Shown here piece after piece: positions 9,042 through 18,315 of a stretch of 64,000 nt of DNA (positions are counted from its first letter, which is position 1; each line of letters opens with the position of its first letter). The notes under the pieces are model-generated. The model saw only the letters and a list, made by a program, of their open reading frames with translations. It was not told the DNA's origin and made no database searches. Where the stretch lies: the NCBI RefSeq assembly GCF_001403615.1, contig NZ_LN879456.1, positions 620,001 through 684,000 of the forward strand. Direction: 5' to 3'. Origin of the DNA: Desnuesiella massiliensis. GTDB taxonomy: Bacteria; Bacillota; Clostridia; Clostridiales; Clostridiaceae. The position numbers and the translations under genes are program-made.

Positions 9042-9860
9042 ATGAGGTTTAGCAAAATGCATGGTAATGGTAATGATTTTATTATGATTGAAGACTTTCA
9101 TGGTTTATTAGCTAGTGAACAAGAAGATTTAGCTAAAAAATTATGTAATAGAAATTTTGGAATTGGTGCTGATGGAATTATTTTAGTAAGAAAAACTGAG
9201 AAAGCAGACGCGGAGATGGTGATAATTAATTCAGATGGCTCCTATGCCTCTATGTGTGGAAATGGATTAAGATGCTTTGTAAAGTATGTTTTTGAAAGAG
9301 GTATCTCTGTAAAAAATCCACTTAAAATTCTTACTGGAGACGGTATAAAAGAAGTAGCTATATCTATAAAAGATGAAGAAGTAGACAGTATTGTAGTTGA
9401 CATGGGAATTCCCTCCTTTGATCCTAATTCCATACCAGCATTACTGAATAAACCTATTATTAATGAAGTCATTACAGCAAATAGCAAGGAATATACAATC
9501 ACATCTTTGCATTTAGGTGTACCTCATACAGTAGTTTTTGGTAAACTTCATGATTTTCAAATAGAAGAAGGCCGTTATTTAGAAAAGCATGAGCTTTTTC
9601 CAAAAGGTACTAATGTGGACTTTTGTGAGGTTATTGATAAAAACAATATCAAAGTAATGACTTGGGAGAGAGGGGCCGGACCAACTTTAGCTTGTGGTAC
9701 TGGAAACTGTGCTTCCGCTTTTGCAGCCTATAGATTGGGATTAATAGAGAATGAAATTAATGTATATATTAAGGGAGGTCATCTTAAAGTAAAGATAGTA
9801 GGAGATGAAGTGTTTATGATTGGAAATGCTACTTTTGTATTTGACGGTATTTTAAAATAA
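9042..9860 (+). CDS. dapF: Diaminopimelate epimerase
   Basis: Interconverts LL- and meso-diaminopimelate for lysine and peptidoglycan synthesis. Both catalytic cysteines are visible, in MCGNGLRC (about residue 73) and LACGTGNCAS (about 218). KMHGNGNDF at the N-terminus is also diagnostic. ATG 9042 is used because AAAAGGAAG (9025-9033) is well spaced for it; the GTG at 9033 overlaps the SD. Length is 272 aa. It is divergent from rqcH across a 205-bp AT-rich region that must hold both promoters. Confidence 0.96.
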   Translation: MRFSKMHGNGNDFIMIEDFHGLLASEQEDLAKKLCNRNFGIGADGIILVRKTEKADAEMVIINSDGSYASMCGNGLRCFVKYVFERGISVKNPLKILTGDGIKEVAISIKDEEVDSIVVDMGIPSFDPNSIPALLNKPIINEVITANSKEYTITSLHLGVPHTVVFGKLHDFQIEEGRYLEKHELFPKGTNVDFCEVIDKNNIKVMTWERGAGPTLACGTGNCASAFAAYRLGLIENEINVYIKGGHLKVKIVGDEVFMIGNATFVFDGILK

Positions 9861-9881
9861 ATAGTGCAGAGGAAGTTAATT

Positions 9882-10961
9882 ATGTTCATAAAGAAGAAAT
9901 TATTACTATGTTTCATGATGAGTTTAATTTTATTTATGACTACTTCCTGTACAAAAAAAGAAATAGAGACAAATAAAGAATTAGAAGTAAATAATACAAA
10001 ATCCTATTCTAAAGTTACATTGATGAAAAATAGTTCTTCAAAGTTAATAGAGGAATTTAAGTTGATAAATGGGAAAAAGGATTATATTGATTCTCTTAAG
10101 CCCATAGCTAACTTTAAATATAGTATTAAAGATAATGTTTATTTGTACCAATTTATAAAAAGTACAGGACAAAGTTTAAGCAATAGTTATATAAGCATTA
10201 CCACAAACAATAAATCTATTGAATTAGATGATTTTTACTCAGCTTCGGATATTACTATGAGTCCAAAAGGAACAGCTGTAGCTTTTAGAGCTTATGCTAA
10301 GGACGATTATTTAAGTTTTGAAGATAAACCTAGGATATTTGATATAGATAAAAATAAATATAAAGAAATACCTATTGATACTTTGATTTCAGGAAATTTA
10401 TTCAAATGGCACGGTGAAAATACTTTGATTTATTATGGAGTAAAGACTGAAAACAATTTAAAAAAAGCTGCATTATATAAATTTGATTTTGAAAAGAATG
10501 AAGAATATGAAGAAAAAAGCTTTAAAGGTAATATTACTTTTATGGACTTTGTAAATAGTGATGAGTTAATTATTCTTCTACGAGTAAACGAGAAAAAGAG
10601 CCAATTAATAAAATATAATTTAGCTTCAAAGGAATATACCATTCTAAATGATTCTATTGATACCATATATGATATGACATTTTTTAAAGATGATATTTTC
10701 ATTTTAGCTAAGGATGTAAATAATGTAATATCAATTTTTAATATTAATTCTTTAGGAAAAATTAAAAGATTGATTTATGATTTTCCTAAAAAAGTCCATG
10801 AAAAAGGCGGTCTCACTACAGATGAAAAAGGAAATTTATATTTTTTAGACATAGATGCTGATTTTAACTCAAATGTATACATGATTAATCGAGAAAATAA
10901 CTCCATAAATCTTATTATTGATGATTTAAGTTACTACCACCTTTATAAAGCAATAAATTAA
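9882..10961 (+). CDS. Putative lipoprotein of unknown function
   Basis: A 359-aa protein I do not recognise. It starts with a positively charged, hydrophobic signal sequence ending in FMTTSC, a weak lipobox with Cys at about 23, so it is probably a lipoprotein. The rest is Lys/Glu/Asn-rich with repeating short beta-like segments separated by turns (for example the regions around 85-110, 180-200 and 300-350), which could form a beta-propeller-like fold. That is inference. ATG 9882 is chosen because AGAGGAAG precedes it. It follows dapF closely and ends at a strong terminator, so the two may form an operon. Confidence 0.65.
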   Translation: MFIKKKLLLCFMMSLILFMTTSCTKKEIETNKELEVNNTKSYSKVTLMKNSSSKLIEEFKLINGKKDYIDSLKPIANFKYSIKDNVYLYQFIKSTGQSLSNSYISITTNNKSIELDDFYSASDITMSPKGTAVAFRAYAKDDYLSFEDKPRIFDIDKNKYKEIPIDTLISGNLFKWHGENTLIYYGVKTENNLKKAALYKFDFEKNEEYEEKSFKGNITFMDFVNSDELIILLRVNEKKSQLIKYNLASKEYTILNDSIDTIYDMTFFKDDIFILAKDVNNVISIFNINSLGKIKRLIYDFPKKVHEKGGLTTDEKGNLYFLDIDADFNSNVYMINRENNSINLIIDDLSYYHLYKAIN

Positions 10962-10984
10962 GCTTAATCCATGAGAGTGCGGAA

Positions 10985-11040
10985 AATAAAACACTATGAA
11001 ATTCATGTAAACTTAACGAATTTCATAGTGTTTTATTATA
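10985..11040 (+). terminator. Strong rho-independent terminator
   Basis: A perfect 19-bp stem (10985-11003 with 11019-11037) with a 15-base loop and T-rich right arm closes the dapF-lipoprotein unit and isolates it from the downstream pseudopilus operon. Confidence 0.9.
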
Positions 11041-11153
11041 TTTAATCACATTAAAAATCTTATATTTGTTACTGCTTTTAGCATAATACATTGATTATTA
11101 TTTGGAAAAAAAGTCAAAAATTATAACAATATTATTATACGAGGTGATTACAT

Positions 11154-12557
11154 TTGGAGAATTTAAATTTATTGCAGAAGGAGATAATAAGTAAATTTAA
11201 GTTATTTCCTTTCAAGAAGGATAATAATAACATTTATGTAGCTATGACTGAAAAGCATTCAAAATTAGATATTGAAAAATTAAGAATGATTTACAATTCC
11301 AATATAATTCCTATGATAGTTTCTGAGGATAAGTTATCTAGGCTCATTAGTGAACATAGTGGTAAAGACACCTCGTTATCAGAAGATATACACTTTGCAT
11401 TAAATAGCTATGATCTTCTAATTAAAAATGCAGTAAATCTTAAGGCTACAGATATTCACATTGAGCCTTTTAATGATAGCGCTCTTATTAGATTGAGAAT
11501 AGATGGAGATTTATCTGATTATAAAAACCTTGAGCTTAATGAATATACTAATTTATGTTCCAAAATTAAGTATATGGCAGGTATGGATATAACAGAAAAA
11601 AGATTGCCTCAAGATGGTCAAATAATTTATAGCTTAGATAATAAAAAATATGATTTAAGAATATCTTCTATACCTACTATTAATGGGGAAAAACTAGCAC
11701 TTAGAATACTATACAAAGACTATAAGATAAATAATATGATAGAGTTAGGTTTTAGTACGAATCAGGTTGAATTATTGAAAAATATTTTAAATAGTAGCAA
11801 CGGATTGATTATAATAGCAGGGCCTACAGGCAGCGGAAAAACCACTACAATGTATTCATTAATTAATGAACTAGATATATCAAAGCTTAACATAAGTACT
11901 ATTGAGGACCCAGTAGAATACAAAATTAATGGTATAAATCAAATAAATATAAATATGAAAGCTGGTTTGACCTTCTCAGCTGGGCTAAGAAGTGTGCTTA
12001 GACAAGATCCTGATGTAGTTATCATAGGAGAGATAAGAGATAGAGATACAGCTGAAATAGCAATCAGAGCATCGGTAACAGGGCATAAAATACTGTCTAC
12101 TATCCATACTAACGACGCTATGGGAGTAATATTAAGACTTATGGATCTAGGTATTGATAGGCATTTGATAGTAGAGGCCTTGACTGGGATTGTATGTCAA
12201 AGACTAGTTAAAAAGCTATGCAATAATTGTAAAGTAACATACAATGCTAACAAGGAAGAAAAGCAACTTCTTTATCTCCCTGAAGCGCAGAATTTAGTTT
12301 TATATAAACCTAAGGGGTGCATTTATTGCAACGGCAGTGGCTACAGTGGAAGAACAAGTATTAACGAAGTTATTCATTTTAATAGTAAGATTAAAGAAAT
12401 ATTAATTGAAGGAGAAGGCATTTATAAAATTAGAGAACAGTTAAAGGTTTTTTTAGATAATTCTATCGTAAGCTGTTGTAAAAAGTTAGTTGTTAGTGGA
12501 ACTACTTCCTTAGAAGAGTATATAAAATATAAAAATCAAATATATGGAGAGATTTAA
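11154..12557 (+). CDS. Type II secretion/competence ATPase (GspE/PilB/ComGA family)
   Basis: Hexameric cytoplasmic ATPase that powers pseudopilus assembly. The 467-aa protein has a Walker A box GPTGSGKTTT near residue 225, an Asp box, Walker B (VVIIGEIRDRDTAEIA), a His box (TIHTNDA), and a C-terminal tetracysteine zinc site (CNNCK and CIYCNGSG). It starts at TTG 11154, six bases after GAGGTGA. Gene order (ATPase, membrane platform, several pseudopilins) resembles the comG operon. Its end overlaps the SD of the platform gene. Confidence 0.9.
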   Translation: MENLNLLQKEIISKFKLFPFKKDNNNIYVAMTEKHSKLDIEKLRMIYNSNIIPMIVSEDKLSRLISEHSGKDTSLSEDIHFALNSYDLLIKNAVNLKATDIHIEPFNDSALIRLRIDGDLSDYKNLELNEYTNLCSKIKYMAGMDITEKRLPQDGQIIYSLDNKKYDLRISSIPTINGEKLALRILYKDYKINNMIELGFSTNQVELLKNILNSSNGLIIIAGPTGSGKTTTMYSLINELDISKLNISTIEDPVEYKINGINQININMKAGLTFSAGLRSVLRQDPDVVIIGEIRDRDTAEIAIRASVTGHKILSTIHTNDAMGVILRLMDLGIDRHLIVEALTGIVCQRLVKKLCNNCKVTYNANKEEKQLLYLPEAQNLVLYKPKGCIYCNGSGYSGRTSINEVIHFNSKIKEILIEGEGIYKIREQLKVFLDNSIVSCCKKLVVSGTTSLEEYIKYKNQIYGEI

Positions 12558-12561
12558 TAAA

Positions 12562-13752
12562 ATGAAGTATATATTTTTTGTTTTTATAGATGGTGAGGGT
12601 AAAAAGCGAAGAGCATTTTATAAAGGTGATTTAGCTGAGCTTTTAAATGAATTAGAAGAGAAAAACCTAAAGATTGTAAGATATATAAGTATATCCGGAA
12701 ATATATTCTTAAAAACTTTATATAAGGTTGGTATAAAGGATTTAATGCTATTTTGTAAAGATTTTGCTACTCTATATAAAGTAGGCGTACCTATTAAGGA
12801 ATGTATTAATATTATTTATGACCAATGTGATAGTTTAAAACTAAAAAAATCTTTAAAAGCTGTCAATGATAATTTAAGAAAGGGATATTCCTTAAGTGAG
12901 GCCTTTTTAAAAAATAATTATGAGTATTCAAGTTTCTTTATTACTTCTATAAAGTTAGGAGAAGAAAGTGGCAATATAGATTCTGTACTATATAACCTTG
13001 GTAAGTATTATGAGAGGAAAATAGATTTTCAAAGTAAAATCAAGCAAAGCCTAACATATCCTATATTGGTTATAATTGTTACATTTTTTGTAGCTACTTA
13101 TATTATATTAAATGTAATTCCTCAATTTATATCTTTGTTCGAAGGGCTAAATGCAGAAATTCCTTGGTATACTTTGAAACTGATAAGCCTTTCTACTTTT
13201 TTAAGTAATAACTTTTTAATTATTTTGCCTAGTATTTTGACTTTATTTTTGTTATTTACAATTTTAGTAGCAAGGGCACATAAGCGATGGAATATATTCT
13301 ATAAGATGCCTATAATGAAAAAATATTTTTTTGAATTATTTCAAATTAATTTTATTGAGTCTTTTAGTATTTTATTAAATAGCGGAATTAATATATCCAA
13401 AGCCTTAACTTTAATTGAAGATAGCAATAAAAATAAGTTTTATAAACAGAATATTAGTCTGCTAATTGAATTGATAAATAATGGCATTAGCTTATCTGAA
13501 GCTCTTTTGATATTAGGAGGTTTTAATAAAATGGTAGTTTCCATGGTAACCATAGGGGAGAAAAGCGGAAAATTAGATCATATGATGATAAGTTTAAAGG
13601 ATATATTGCAAAAAAAGTATTATAAAAAGCTAAAAACCATATCTGAATTAGTACATCCCTTTATAATGATTTTATTAGGTATTTTTGTGCTTAGTATTTT
13701 TTTAGTAATCCTTTCACCCGTTTTTGATTCTTTGTCTTCTTTTAATTATTAA
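12562..13752 (+). CDS. Type II secretion/competence inner-membrane platform protein (GspF/PilC/ComGB family)
   Basis: Polytopic membrane protein that anchors the pseudopilus assembly machine. The 396-aa protein contains two repeats of the GspF domain (about 70-190 and 275-390) and hydrophobic segments near 168, 215 and 370. ATG 12562 is chosen because GGAGAG (12546-12551) sits 10 bases upstream, while the in-frame ATG at 12544 has no SD. The gene starts 4 bases after the ATPase stop, consistent with one operon. Confidence 0.87.
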   Translation: MKYIFFVFIDGEGKKRRAFYKGDLAELLNELEEKNLKIVRYISISGNIFLKTLYKVGIKDLMLFCKDFATLYKVGVPIKECINIIYDQCDSLKLKKSLKAVNDNLRKGYSLSEAFLKNNYEYSSFFITSIKLGEESGNIDSVLYNLGKYYERKIDFQSKIKQSLTYPILVIIVTFFVATYIILNVIPQFISLFEGLNAEIPWYTLKLISLSTFLSNNFLIILPSILTLFLLFTILVARAHKRWNIFYKMPIMKKYFFELFQINFIESFSILLNSGINISKALTLIEDSNKNKFYKQNISLLIELINNGISLSEALLILGGFNKMVVSMVTIGEKSGKLDHMMISLKDILQKKYYKKLKTISELVHPFIMILLGIFVLSIFLVILSPVFDSLSSFNY

Positions 13753-13769
13753 GAAAAGGAGTTTAAGCT

Positions 13770-14207
13770 TTGAAAAATAAAAAAGGTTTTTCGTTGATAG
13801 AGGTATTGATATGTTTATCCTTAATCTCAGTAATCTCGGCAATTTTCTATATACCAATTAAAACCTTTATTAAGTTAAAGAACAATTGTAGTATAGAAGT
13901 TAATAACTTATCTATTCATAATTTTATTAATAACTCAAGACTTTATTGTGTCACTAATGAAAACATTGGTTACATAGCTTTTAATTTTTCAGAAAACTAT
14001 ATGTATTTCGTGGCTAATAATAAAACTCAGGAAAAATTATATTTGACTAATGGAAATAAGCTAGATTACGTAAATAAAAATTTTATTTATTTTGACAAAA
14101 AGGGTTTTACTAATGATGCTTGTACTATACAATATAAGGATTTAGAAGGTAAGCTACACAAAATAACTATTGCCGTAGGGAGTGCTAATGTTGAAATCAA
14201 ACCTTAA
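13770..14207 (+). CDS. Type IV pilin-like pseudopilin (KGFSLIEV)
   Basis: A 145-aa protein with a class III prepilin signal: short basic leader, then KGFSLIEVLICLSLISV, where cleavage after Gly and methylation of Phe are expected, and the conserved Glu at +5. It is the first of three pseudopilin-like genes after the platform gene. It starts at TTG 13770, with AAAAGGAG upstream. It would form part of a short periplasm/wall-spanning pseudopilus. No prepilin peptidase gene is seen in this window. Confidence 0.8.
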   Translation: MKNKKGFSLIEVLICLSLISVISAIFYIPIKTFIKLKNNCSIEVNNLSIHNFINNSRLYCVTNENIGYIAFNFSENYMYFVANNKTQEKLYLTNGNKLDYVNKNFIYFDKKGFTNDACTIQYKDLEGKLHKITIAVGSANVEIKP

Positions 14208-14646
14208 GTACAAAAATAAAAAAGGCTTTTCTTTAATAGAAATAATAATTTCCTTATCTATTATATCAATACTCCTTTGTACCATATTATTTTTAAAGCA
14301 ATATAATTCAATTCAAAGTAATACTAATGATAAATATATAGAAGCATTAAATAAATTTAGTATGATAATAAATTACTTGGATAATAATTGTAACTATGAG
14401 GCCTTTAATAAGCTTAACAGGGGAGAAAATTATTATTTAGATATAAATTTAATTAATATAGATGGTATTAAATCTAATACCATATTAAATTTTTTTAACA
14501 AAGAAATTTCTGATGTAAATAAAGATTCAATTCAAATAGTGATAGAAGAAGCAGAGATATTGACAGTGAATTTAACTCTCAAGCTACCAAAGCTTAAGGG
14601 AGGGAGCGAACTAAATAAAAAAATTTTTATAGGCAAGTATAAATAG
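14188..14646 (+). CDS. Type IV pilin-like pseudopilin (KGFSLIEI)
   Basis: A 152-aa prepilin-like protein: basic leader, KGFSLIEIIISLSIISI, then a polar domain. ATG 14188 is chosen because TAGGGAG lies 5 bases upstream, inside the end of the preceding gene, which it overlaps by 20 bases. The overlap implies translational coupling within the pseudopilus operon. The polar domain is Asn/Lys-rich and has no feature I can assign. Confidence 0.75.
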   Translation: MLKSNLKYKNKKGFSLIEIIISLSIISILLCTILFLKQYNSIQSNTNDKYIEALNKFSMIINYLDNNCNYEAFNKLNRGENYYLDINLINIDGIKSNTILNFFNKEISDVNKDSIQIVIEEAEILTVNLTLKLPKLKGGSELNKKIFIGKYK

Positions 14647-14671
14647 TAATTTTAAAAAAGGAGTTTTATCT

Positions 14672-15151
14672 TTGAAGAAAAAAGGCTTTACCTTAATTGA
14701 GGTAATAATTTATATATCCTTATTAATTGTAGTTTTAGATTGCGCCTTTAGTATTTTTATTTATTTTTATAAAGACTATAAAAATAATATAAAATTAAAT
14801 TCTCATAGAGCTCATATCGATGAAATATGGATTTTTCTAGAAGGCAAAATTAAAGAAGCTAATACATACGCTGAGGTTTATAATGATTCAATGCGATTAA
14901 AGAAATATGATAAGAATTTAAGTTTAACTAATTCTAGTTATGAGGTTATTAGATTAAATGGGGATAAATTGATAATTGAATATTATAGAGGAAACACTTT
15001 TCAGGCTTCCAACCTTATAGCTAATAATATTGAAAAATTTCAAGTATATAGAAAAGATAATTTGATTCTTATAGCACTTACTTCGAAAAAAGGAGTTATA
15101 ATTAGTAAATGTATAGAAAACTTAAATTTAATAAGCGTAAGGGAAACATAA
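14672..15151 (+). CDS. Type IV pilin-like pseudopilin (KGFTLIEV)
   Basis: A 159-aa protein with a very short leader and KGFTLIEVIIYISLLIVVL, the prepilin processing site and transmembrane helix. It starts at TTG 14672 after AAAAAGGAG. Its end overlaps the next gene by 43 bases. Its place in the operon fits a minor pseudopilin of the ComGD/GE kind. Confidence 0.78.
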   Translation: MKKKGFTLIEVIIYISLLIVVLDCAFSIFIYFYKDYKNNIKLNSHRAHIDEIWIFLEGKIKEANTYAEVYNDSMRLKKYDKNLSLTNSSYEVIRLNGDKLIIEYYRGNTFQASNLIANNIEKFQVYRKDNLILIALTSKKGVIISKCIENLNLISVRET

Positions 15152-15531
15152 GCTTAATATCTTTAGTTATAATGCTTATAGTTATTGATATACTAGTTTT
15201 TGAAGTATCTTTGATTAATATGACATTAAAACAATCTAGATTGTTAAAGTATGGTATAATAAAAGAAAATAGTTATAAAAAAGATGTAGTAATAATACTA
15301 ACCTCTTTTTATGATACTTTAACTTCTATGGATATTAAAGAGAGAGATCATCTTCTTCAAAATGATAAGGTTAGTATGCAAAGAGATAAAGTGACCTTAA
15401 TTTATGATTCTAGTGTTAAATATATTAGAGTAAAATATCCTCATGATAGAGATTATGTAGAGGAGCTTTATTTGATAAAAAGCTCTAATGATGAGCTAAG
15501 ATTTATTAAATTTTTTATTGAATATTCTTGA
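15109..15531 (+). CDS. Small membrane-anchored protein of the pseudopilus operon
   Basis: A 140-aa protein with one hydrophobic helix near residues 15-38 (SLISLVIMLIVIDILVFEV) and a soluble tail. It lacks the GF-x3-E processing motif, so it is not a typical prepilin. The position at the operon end and the single helix recall ComGG/PilX-like minor components, but this is inference. SD placement for ATG 15109 is poor (AAAAAAGGAG about 14 bases upstream), so the true start is uncertain. Confidence 0.6.
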   Translation: MYRKLKFNKRKGNISLISLVIMLIVIDILVFEVSLINMTLKQSRLLKYGIIKENSYKKDVVIILTSFYDTLTSMDIKERDHLLQNDKVSMQRDKVTLIYDSSVKYIRVKYPHDRDYVEELYLIKSSNDELRFIKFFIEYS

Positions 15532-15548
15532 TATTTACGGGTGGTTTT

Positions 15549-16052
15549 ATGAAAGAAAATATAATATTAATTGGAATGCCTGGTTCAGGTAAAAGTACTA
15601 TTGGCAAATTGCTTAGTGAGAAAATAGAGTATGATTTTATAGATATGGATAACTACATTGAGGAAAAAGAAGGCATAAAAATTCCTGATATTTTTCGCCT
15701 TCGTGGGGAAGCCTATTTTAGAAAAAAAGAAACAGAATTATTGAATTTCTATAAAAGCTTAAAAGGATATGTTATTTCCACTGGCGGAGGCACACCAATT
15801 TATAATAATAATTTACACTGTTTACGTCAAATGGGCACTGTTATATTTTTAGATTTAGATATTGGTAATATTGTTCAGAGAGTAAAAAAGCAAGATTTAA
15901 TAAGACCTCTTTTAAAGGACGGGGTAGAGGCTAAGCTTATAAAATTGTATGAAGACAGAATAGATATATATAGAAAAGCTCATATTATTATAAATTGTAA
16001 TAATTTGGTATGTAGTCAAATTGTAGAAACTATAATTAAGGTGATTTCATAA
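15549..16052 (+). CDS. aroK: Shikimate kinase
   Basis: Phosphorylates shikimate with ATP. The 167-aa P-loop protein shows GMPGSGKST (Walker A), DMDNYIEE (shikimate-binding Asp), FRLRGEAYFRKKE, STGGGTP and the lid Arg in RPLL. ATG 15549 is preferred to an upstream in-frame TTG at 15528, because conserved sequence begins directly after it. It lies 17 bases after the pseudopilus operon and about 100 bases before aroQ. Confidence 0.93.
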   Translation: MKENIILIGMPGSGKSTIGKLLSEKIEYDFIDMDNYIEEKEGIKIPDIFRLRGEAYFRKKETELLNFYKSLKGYVISTGGGTPIYNNNLHCLRQMGTVIFLDLDIGNIVQRVKKQDLIRPLLKDGVEAKLIKLYEDRIDIYRKAHIIINCNNLVCSQIVETIIKVIS

Positions 16053-16156
16053 AATGAAAGAAAAATATATAAACTAATTGCAAATATTTAATACTTTTGA
16101 TAAAATATCATTGTTAAATTGTTAAGGAAATAATTATTAAATAGGATGTTATTAAA

Positions 16157-16594
16157 ATGAAGATACTTGTAATTAATGGACCTAATTTAGATAGGCTAGG
16201 TATGAGAGAAAAAAATATTTATGGAAGTTTAAAATTGAATGAAATAAATGAAATAATTCAAAATTATTTTAAGAATAAAAATACTTTTATAGATTTCATA
16301 CAAAGCAATGATGAGGGTAAGATTATTTCTGAAATTGGAAATTCTGAAGAAAAATATAATGGTATAGTAATAAATCCTGGAGCCTATTCCCATTATAGTA
16401 TTGGCATTTTAGATGCCATTAGAGGCATTAATATACCTGTAGTGGAAGTGCACCTATCTAATATTCATAGTAGAGAGGAATATAGGAAAAAAACTATCAC
16501 TGGTGAAGGTTGCCTAGGTGTAATTAGCGGATTTGGACATTATTCTTATATAATGGCTATAAATGCCTTAATAGATTTTTACTCAAAGAGCTAA
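16157..16594 (+). CDS. aroQ: Type II 3-dehydroquinate dehydratase
   Basis: Dehydrates 3-dehydroquinate to 3-dehydroshikimate. The 145-aa protein has INGPNLDRLGMRE followed by the catalytic loop with Tyr (NIYGSL), NPGAYSHYSIG, and VEVHLSNIHSRE with the catalytic His. Length is typical for the dodecameric type II enzyme. It forms an aroK-aroQ pair with efp following, a familiar clostridial order. Confidence 0.94.
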   Translation: MKILVINGPNLDRLGMREKNIYGSLKLNEINEIIQNYFKNKNTFIDFIQSNDEGKIISEIGNSEEKYNGIVINPGAYSHYSIGILDAIRGINIPVVEVHLSNIHSREEYRKKTITGEGCLGVISGFGHYSYIMAINALIDFYSKS

Positions 16595-16658
16595 TGGTAT
16601 TAATTTACCTGAAAGGGTTATAATATAAATGAATTAATTTATTTTGGAGGGATACTTA

Positions 16659-17216
16659 ATGATATCAGCAGGAGATTTAAGAAAAGGCACTACTTTTGAA
16701 TTAGATGGACAAGTGTTTACTGTAATAGATTTTTTACATGTAAAACCAGGAAAGGGAGCGGCTTTCGTAAGAACAAAATTAAGAAACGTTATATCTGGAG
16801 GAGTTACAGATAGAACTTTCAACCCACCAGAAAAACTTCAAGAAGCTGTAATAGAGAGAAAAGAAATGCAATACCTATATTCTGATGGAGAATTATATTA
16901 TTTCATGGATCAAGAAACTTTCGAACAAATACCTTTAAACCATGAAAAGGTTGAAGAGGCGATAAAATTCTTAAAAGAAAACATGTTTGCAATAATAAAA
17001 TTCTATAAAGGAGAGGCTTTCTCTGTTGAAGCTCCAAACTTTGTTGAATTATTGATTACACAAACAGACCCAGGATTTAAAGGAAATACTGCAACAAATA
17101 CTTTAAAACCAGCTACTGTTGAAACTGGTGCTGTTGTAAACGTACCTTTATTCGTAAATGAAGGAGACATTATTAGGATTGATACAAGAACTGGAGAATA
17201 CATGGAAAGAGTATAA
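16659..17216 (+). CDS. efp: Translation elongation factor P
   Basis: EF-P relieves ribosome stalling at polyproline stretches. The 185-aa protein starts MISAGDLRKGTTFELDG and has the loop KPGKGAAF with the Lys that is modified in many bacteria, followed by two OB-fold domains ending GEYMERV. ATG 16659 follows TTGGAGGG (16645-16651). Two terminators lie directly downstream. Confidence 0.96.
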   Translation: MISAGDLRKGTTFELDGQVFTVIDFLHVKPGKGAAFVRTKLRNVISGGVTDRTFNPPEKLQEAVIERKEMQYLYSDGELYYFMDQETFEQIPLNHEKVEEAIKFLKENMFAIIKFYKGEAFSVEAPNFVELLITQTDPGFKGNTATNTLKPATVETGAVVNVPLFVNEGDIIRIDTRTGEYMERV

Positions 17217-17224
17217 GTATGTTT

Positions 17225-17252
17225 AAAAAGGTAAGCTTAGCTTACCTTTTTG
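17225..17252 (+). terminator. Rho-independent terminator after efp
   Basis: AAAAAGGTAAG (17225-17235) pairs with CTTACCTTTTT (17241-17251), ending in a T-run. Confidence 0.85.
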
Positions 17253-17269
17253 ATTTATAAAATATTTTT

Positions 17270-17303
17270 AAACACATCTTTAAAAAACAGATGTGTTTTT
17301 TTT
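17270..17303 (+). terminator. Second terminator after efp
   Basis: AAACACATCT (17270-17279) pairs with AGATGTGTTT (17289-17298), followed by more Ts. Together with the first hairpin it insulates the spoIIIA operon from efp transcription. Confidence 0.85.
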
Positions 17304-17397
17304 ATTTATAGTAATAATTTATGAACTTTTAAAATAAAAATTATATAAGAGAAAAGGAGGTGAAACATCTCTGAATTATTTTCAGGGAGATATAAAA

Positions 17398-18315
17398 ATG
17401 AAGAACACTAAAGATTTATTAACCATTTTACCACAGAACATTAGAAGTTTATTAGAAAAACAATCTAAACTAGAAGAGCTTCAAGAAATAAGAATAAAAG
17501 TAGACAAGCCTCTAATATTTCAAGTAGGTAGTAAAGAAATAGTGGAGGCTCACATTGCAACTAGGGAAGATCTAAAACACATAATGCAAAGAATAAGCAA
17601 CTATTCAATTTATGCCTTTGAAGAAGAGATAAAACAAGGATATCTAACCTTTCGTGGAGGGCATAGAATTGGAATTTCAGGAGATTGTGTTTTTCAAGGA
17701 GAAAATATTAAGACTATTAAACATATATCTTCCCTTAATATTAGGATAAGTAGAGAATTTATAGGTTGTTCTAATAAGATAATCAATTATATTGTAAATA
17801 GCGAAAAAATCAACAATGCAATCATAATTTCCCCTCCCAAGTGTGGCAAGACAACTATAATAAGAGATTTATCTAGAAATATATCTAATGGAATCAATAA
17901 TAGTGTCAAAGGTAGGAAGGTTTGCGTAATTGATGAAAGAAGTGAAATAGCTGCATGTTATGAAGGGGTTCCACAGCTAGATGTGGGTATTAGAACGGAT
18001 GTTTATGATAATTGTAAGAAAAGTAATGGGATTATAATGGCAATAAGATCTATGTCTCCTGAAGTTATAATATGTGATGAGATTGGAACAGAGGAAGATA
18101 TGAAGAGCATATTACACGCAATTAATTCAGGAGTAAATATTATTGCTACCATACATGGATTTGGAATAGATGACCTTAAAAATAAAGTTATATATAAGAA
18201 TATGATAGACTTTGAACTCTTTGATTTAGCTTTAGTGTTAAGCAATAGAAGGGGAACAGGCACCTTGGAAGGTGTCTATGAATTTAAGTCTGAAAAATAT
18301 TTATGGAGGCTTTAA
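17398..18315 (+). CDS. spoIIIAA: Stage III sporulation protein AA (ATPase)
   Basis: First gene of the spoIIIA operon, made in the mother cell, encoding the ATPase of the SpoIIIA-SpoIIQ channel between mother cell and forespore. The 305-aa protein has Walker A SPPKCGKTTIIRDL (about 143-156) and Walker B VIICDEIGTEED. It resembles secretion ATPases. The stop is adjacent to the spoIIIAB start, and all eight genes follow without gaps larger than about 40 bases, indicating one operon. In Bacillus this operon is under sigma-E; I did not identify the promoter confidently. Confidence 0.95.
   Translation: MKNTKDLLTILPQNIRSLLEKQSKLEELQEIRIKVDKPLIFQVGSKEIVEAHIATREDLKHIMQRISNYSIYAFEEEIKQGYLTFRGGHRIGISGDCVFQGENIKTIKHISSLNIRISREFIGCSNKIINYIVNSEKINNAIIISPPKCGKTTIIRDLSRNISNGINNSVKGRKVCVIDERSEIAACYEGVPQLDVGIRTDVYDNCKKSNGIIMAIRSMSPEVIICDEIGTEEDMKSILHAINSGVNIIATIHGFGIDDLKNKVIYKNMIDFELFDLALVLSNRRGTGTLEGVYEFKSEKYLWRL

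Noticed and set aside
12544..12561. Upstream ATG for the GspF-like gene
   Set aside because: It has no SD, and the only good SD lies between it and ATG 12562.
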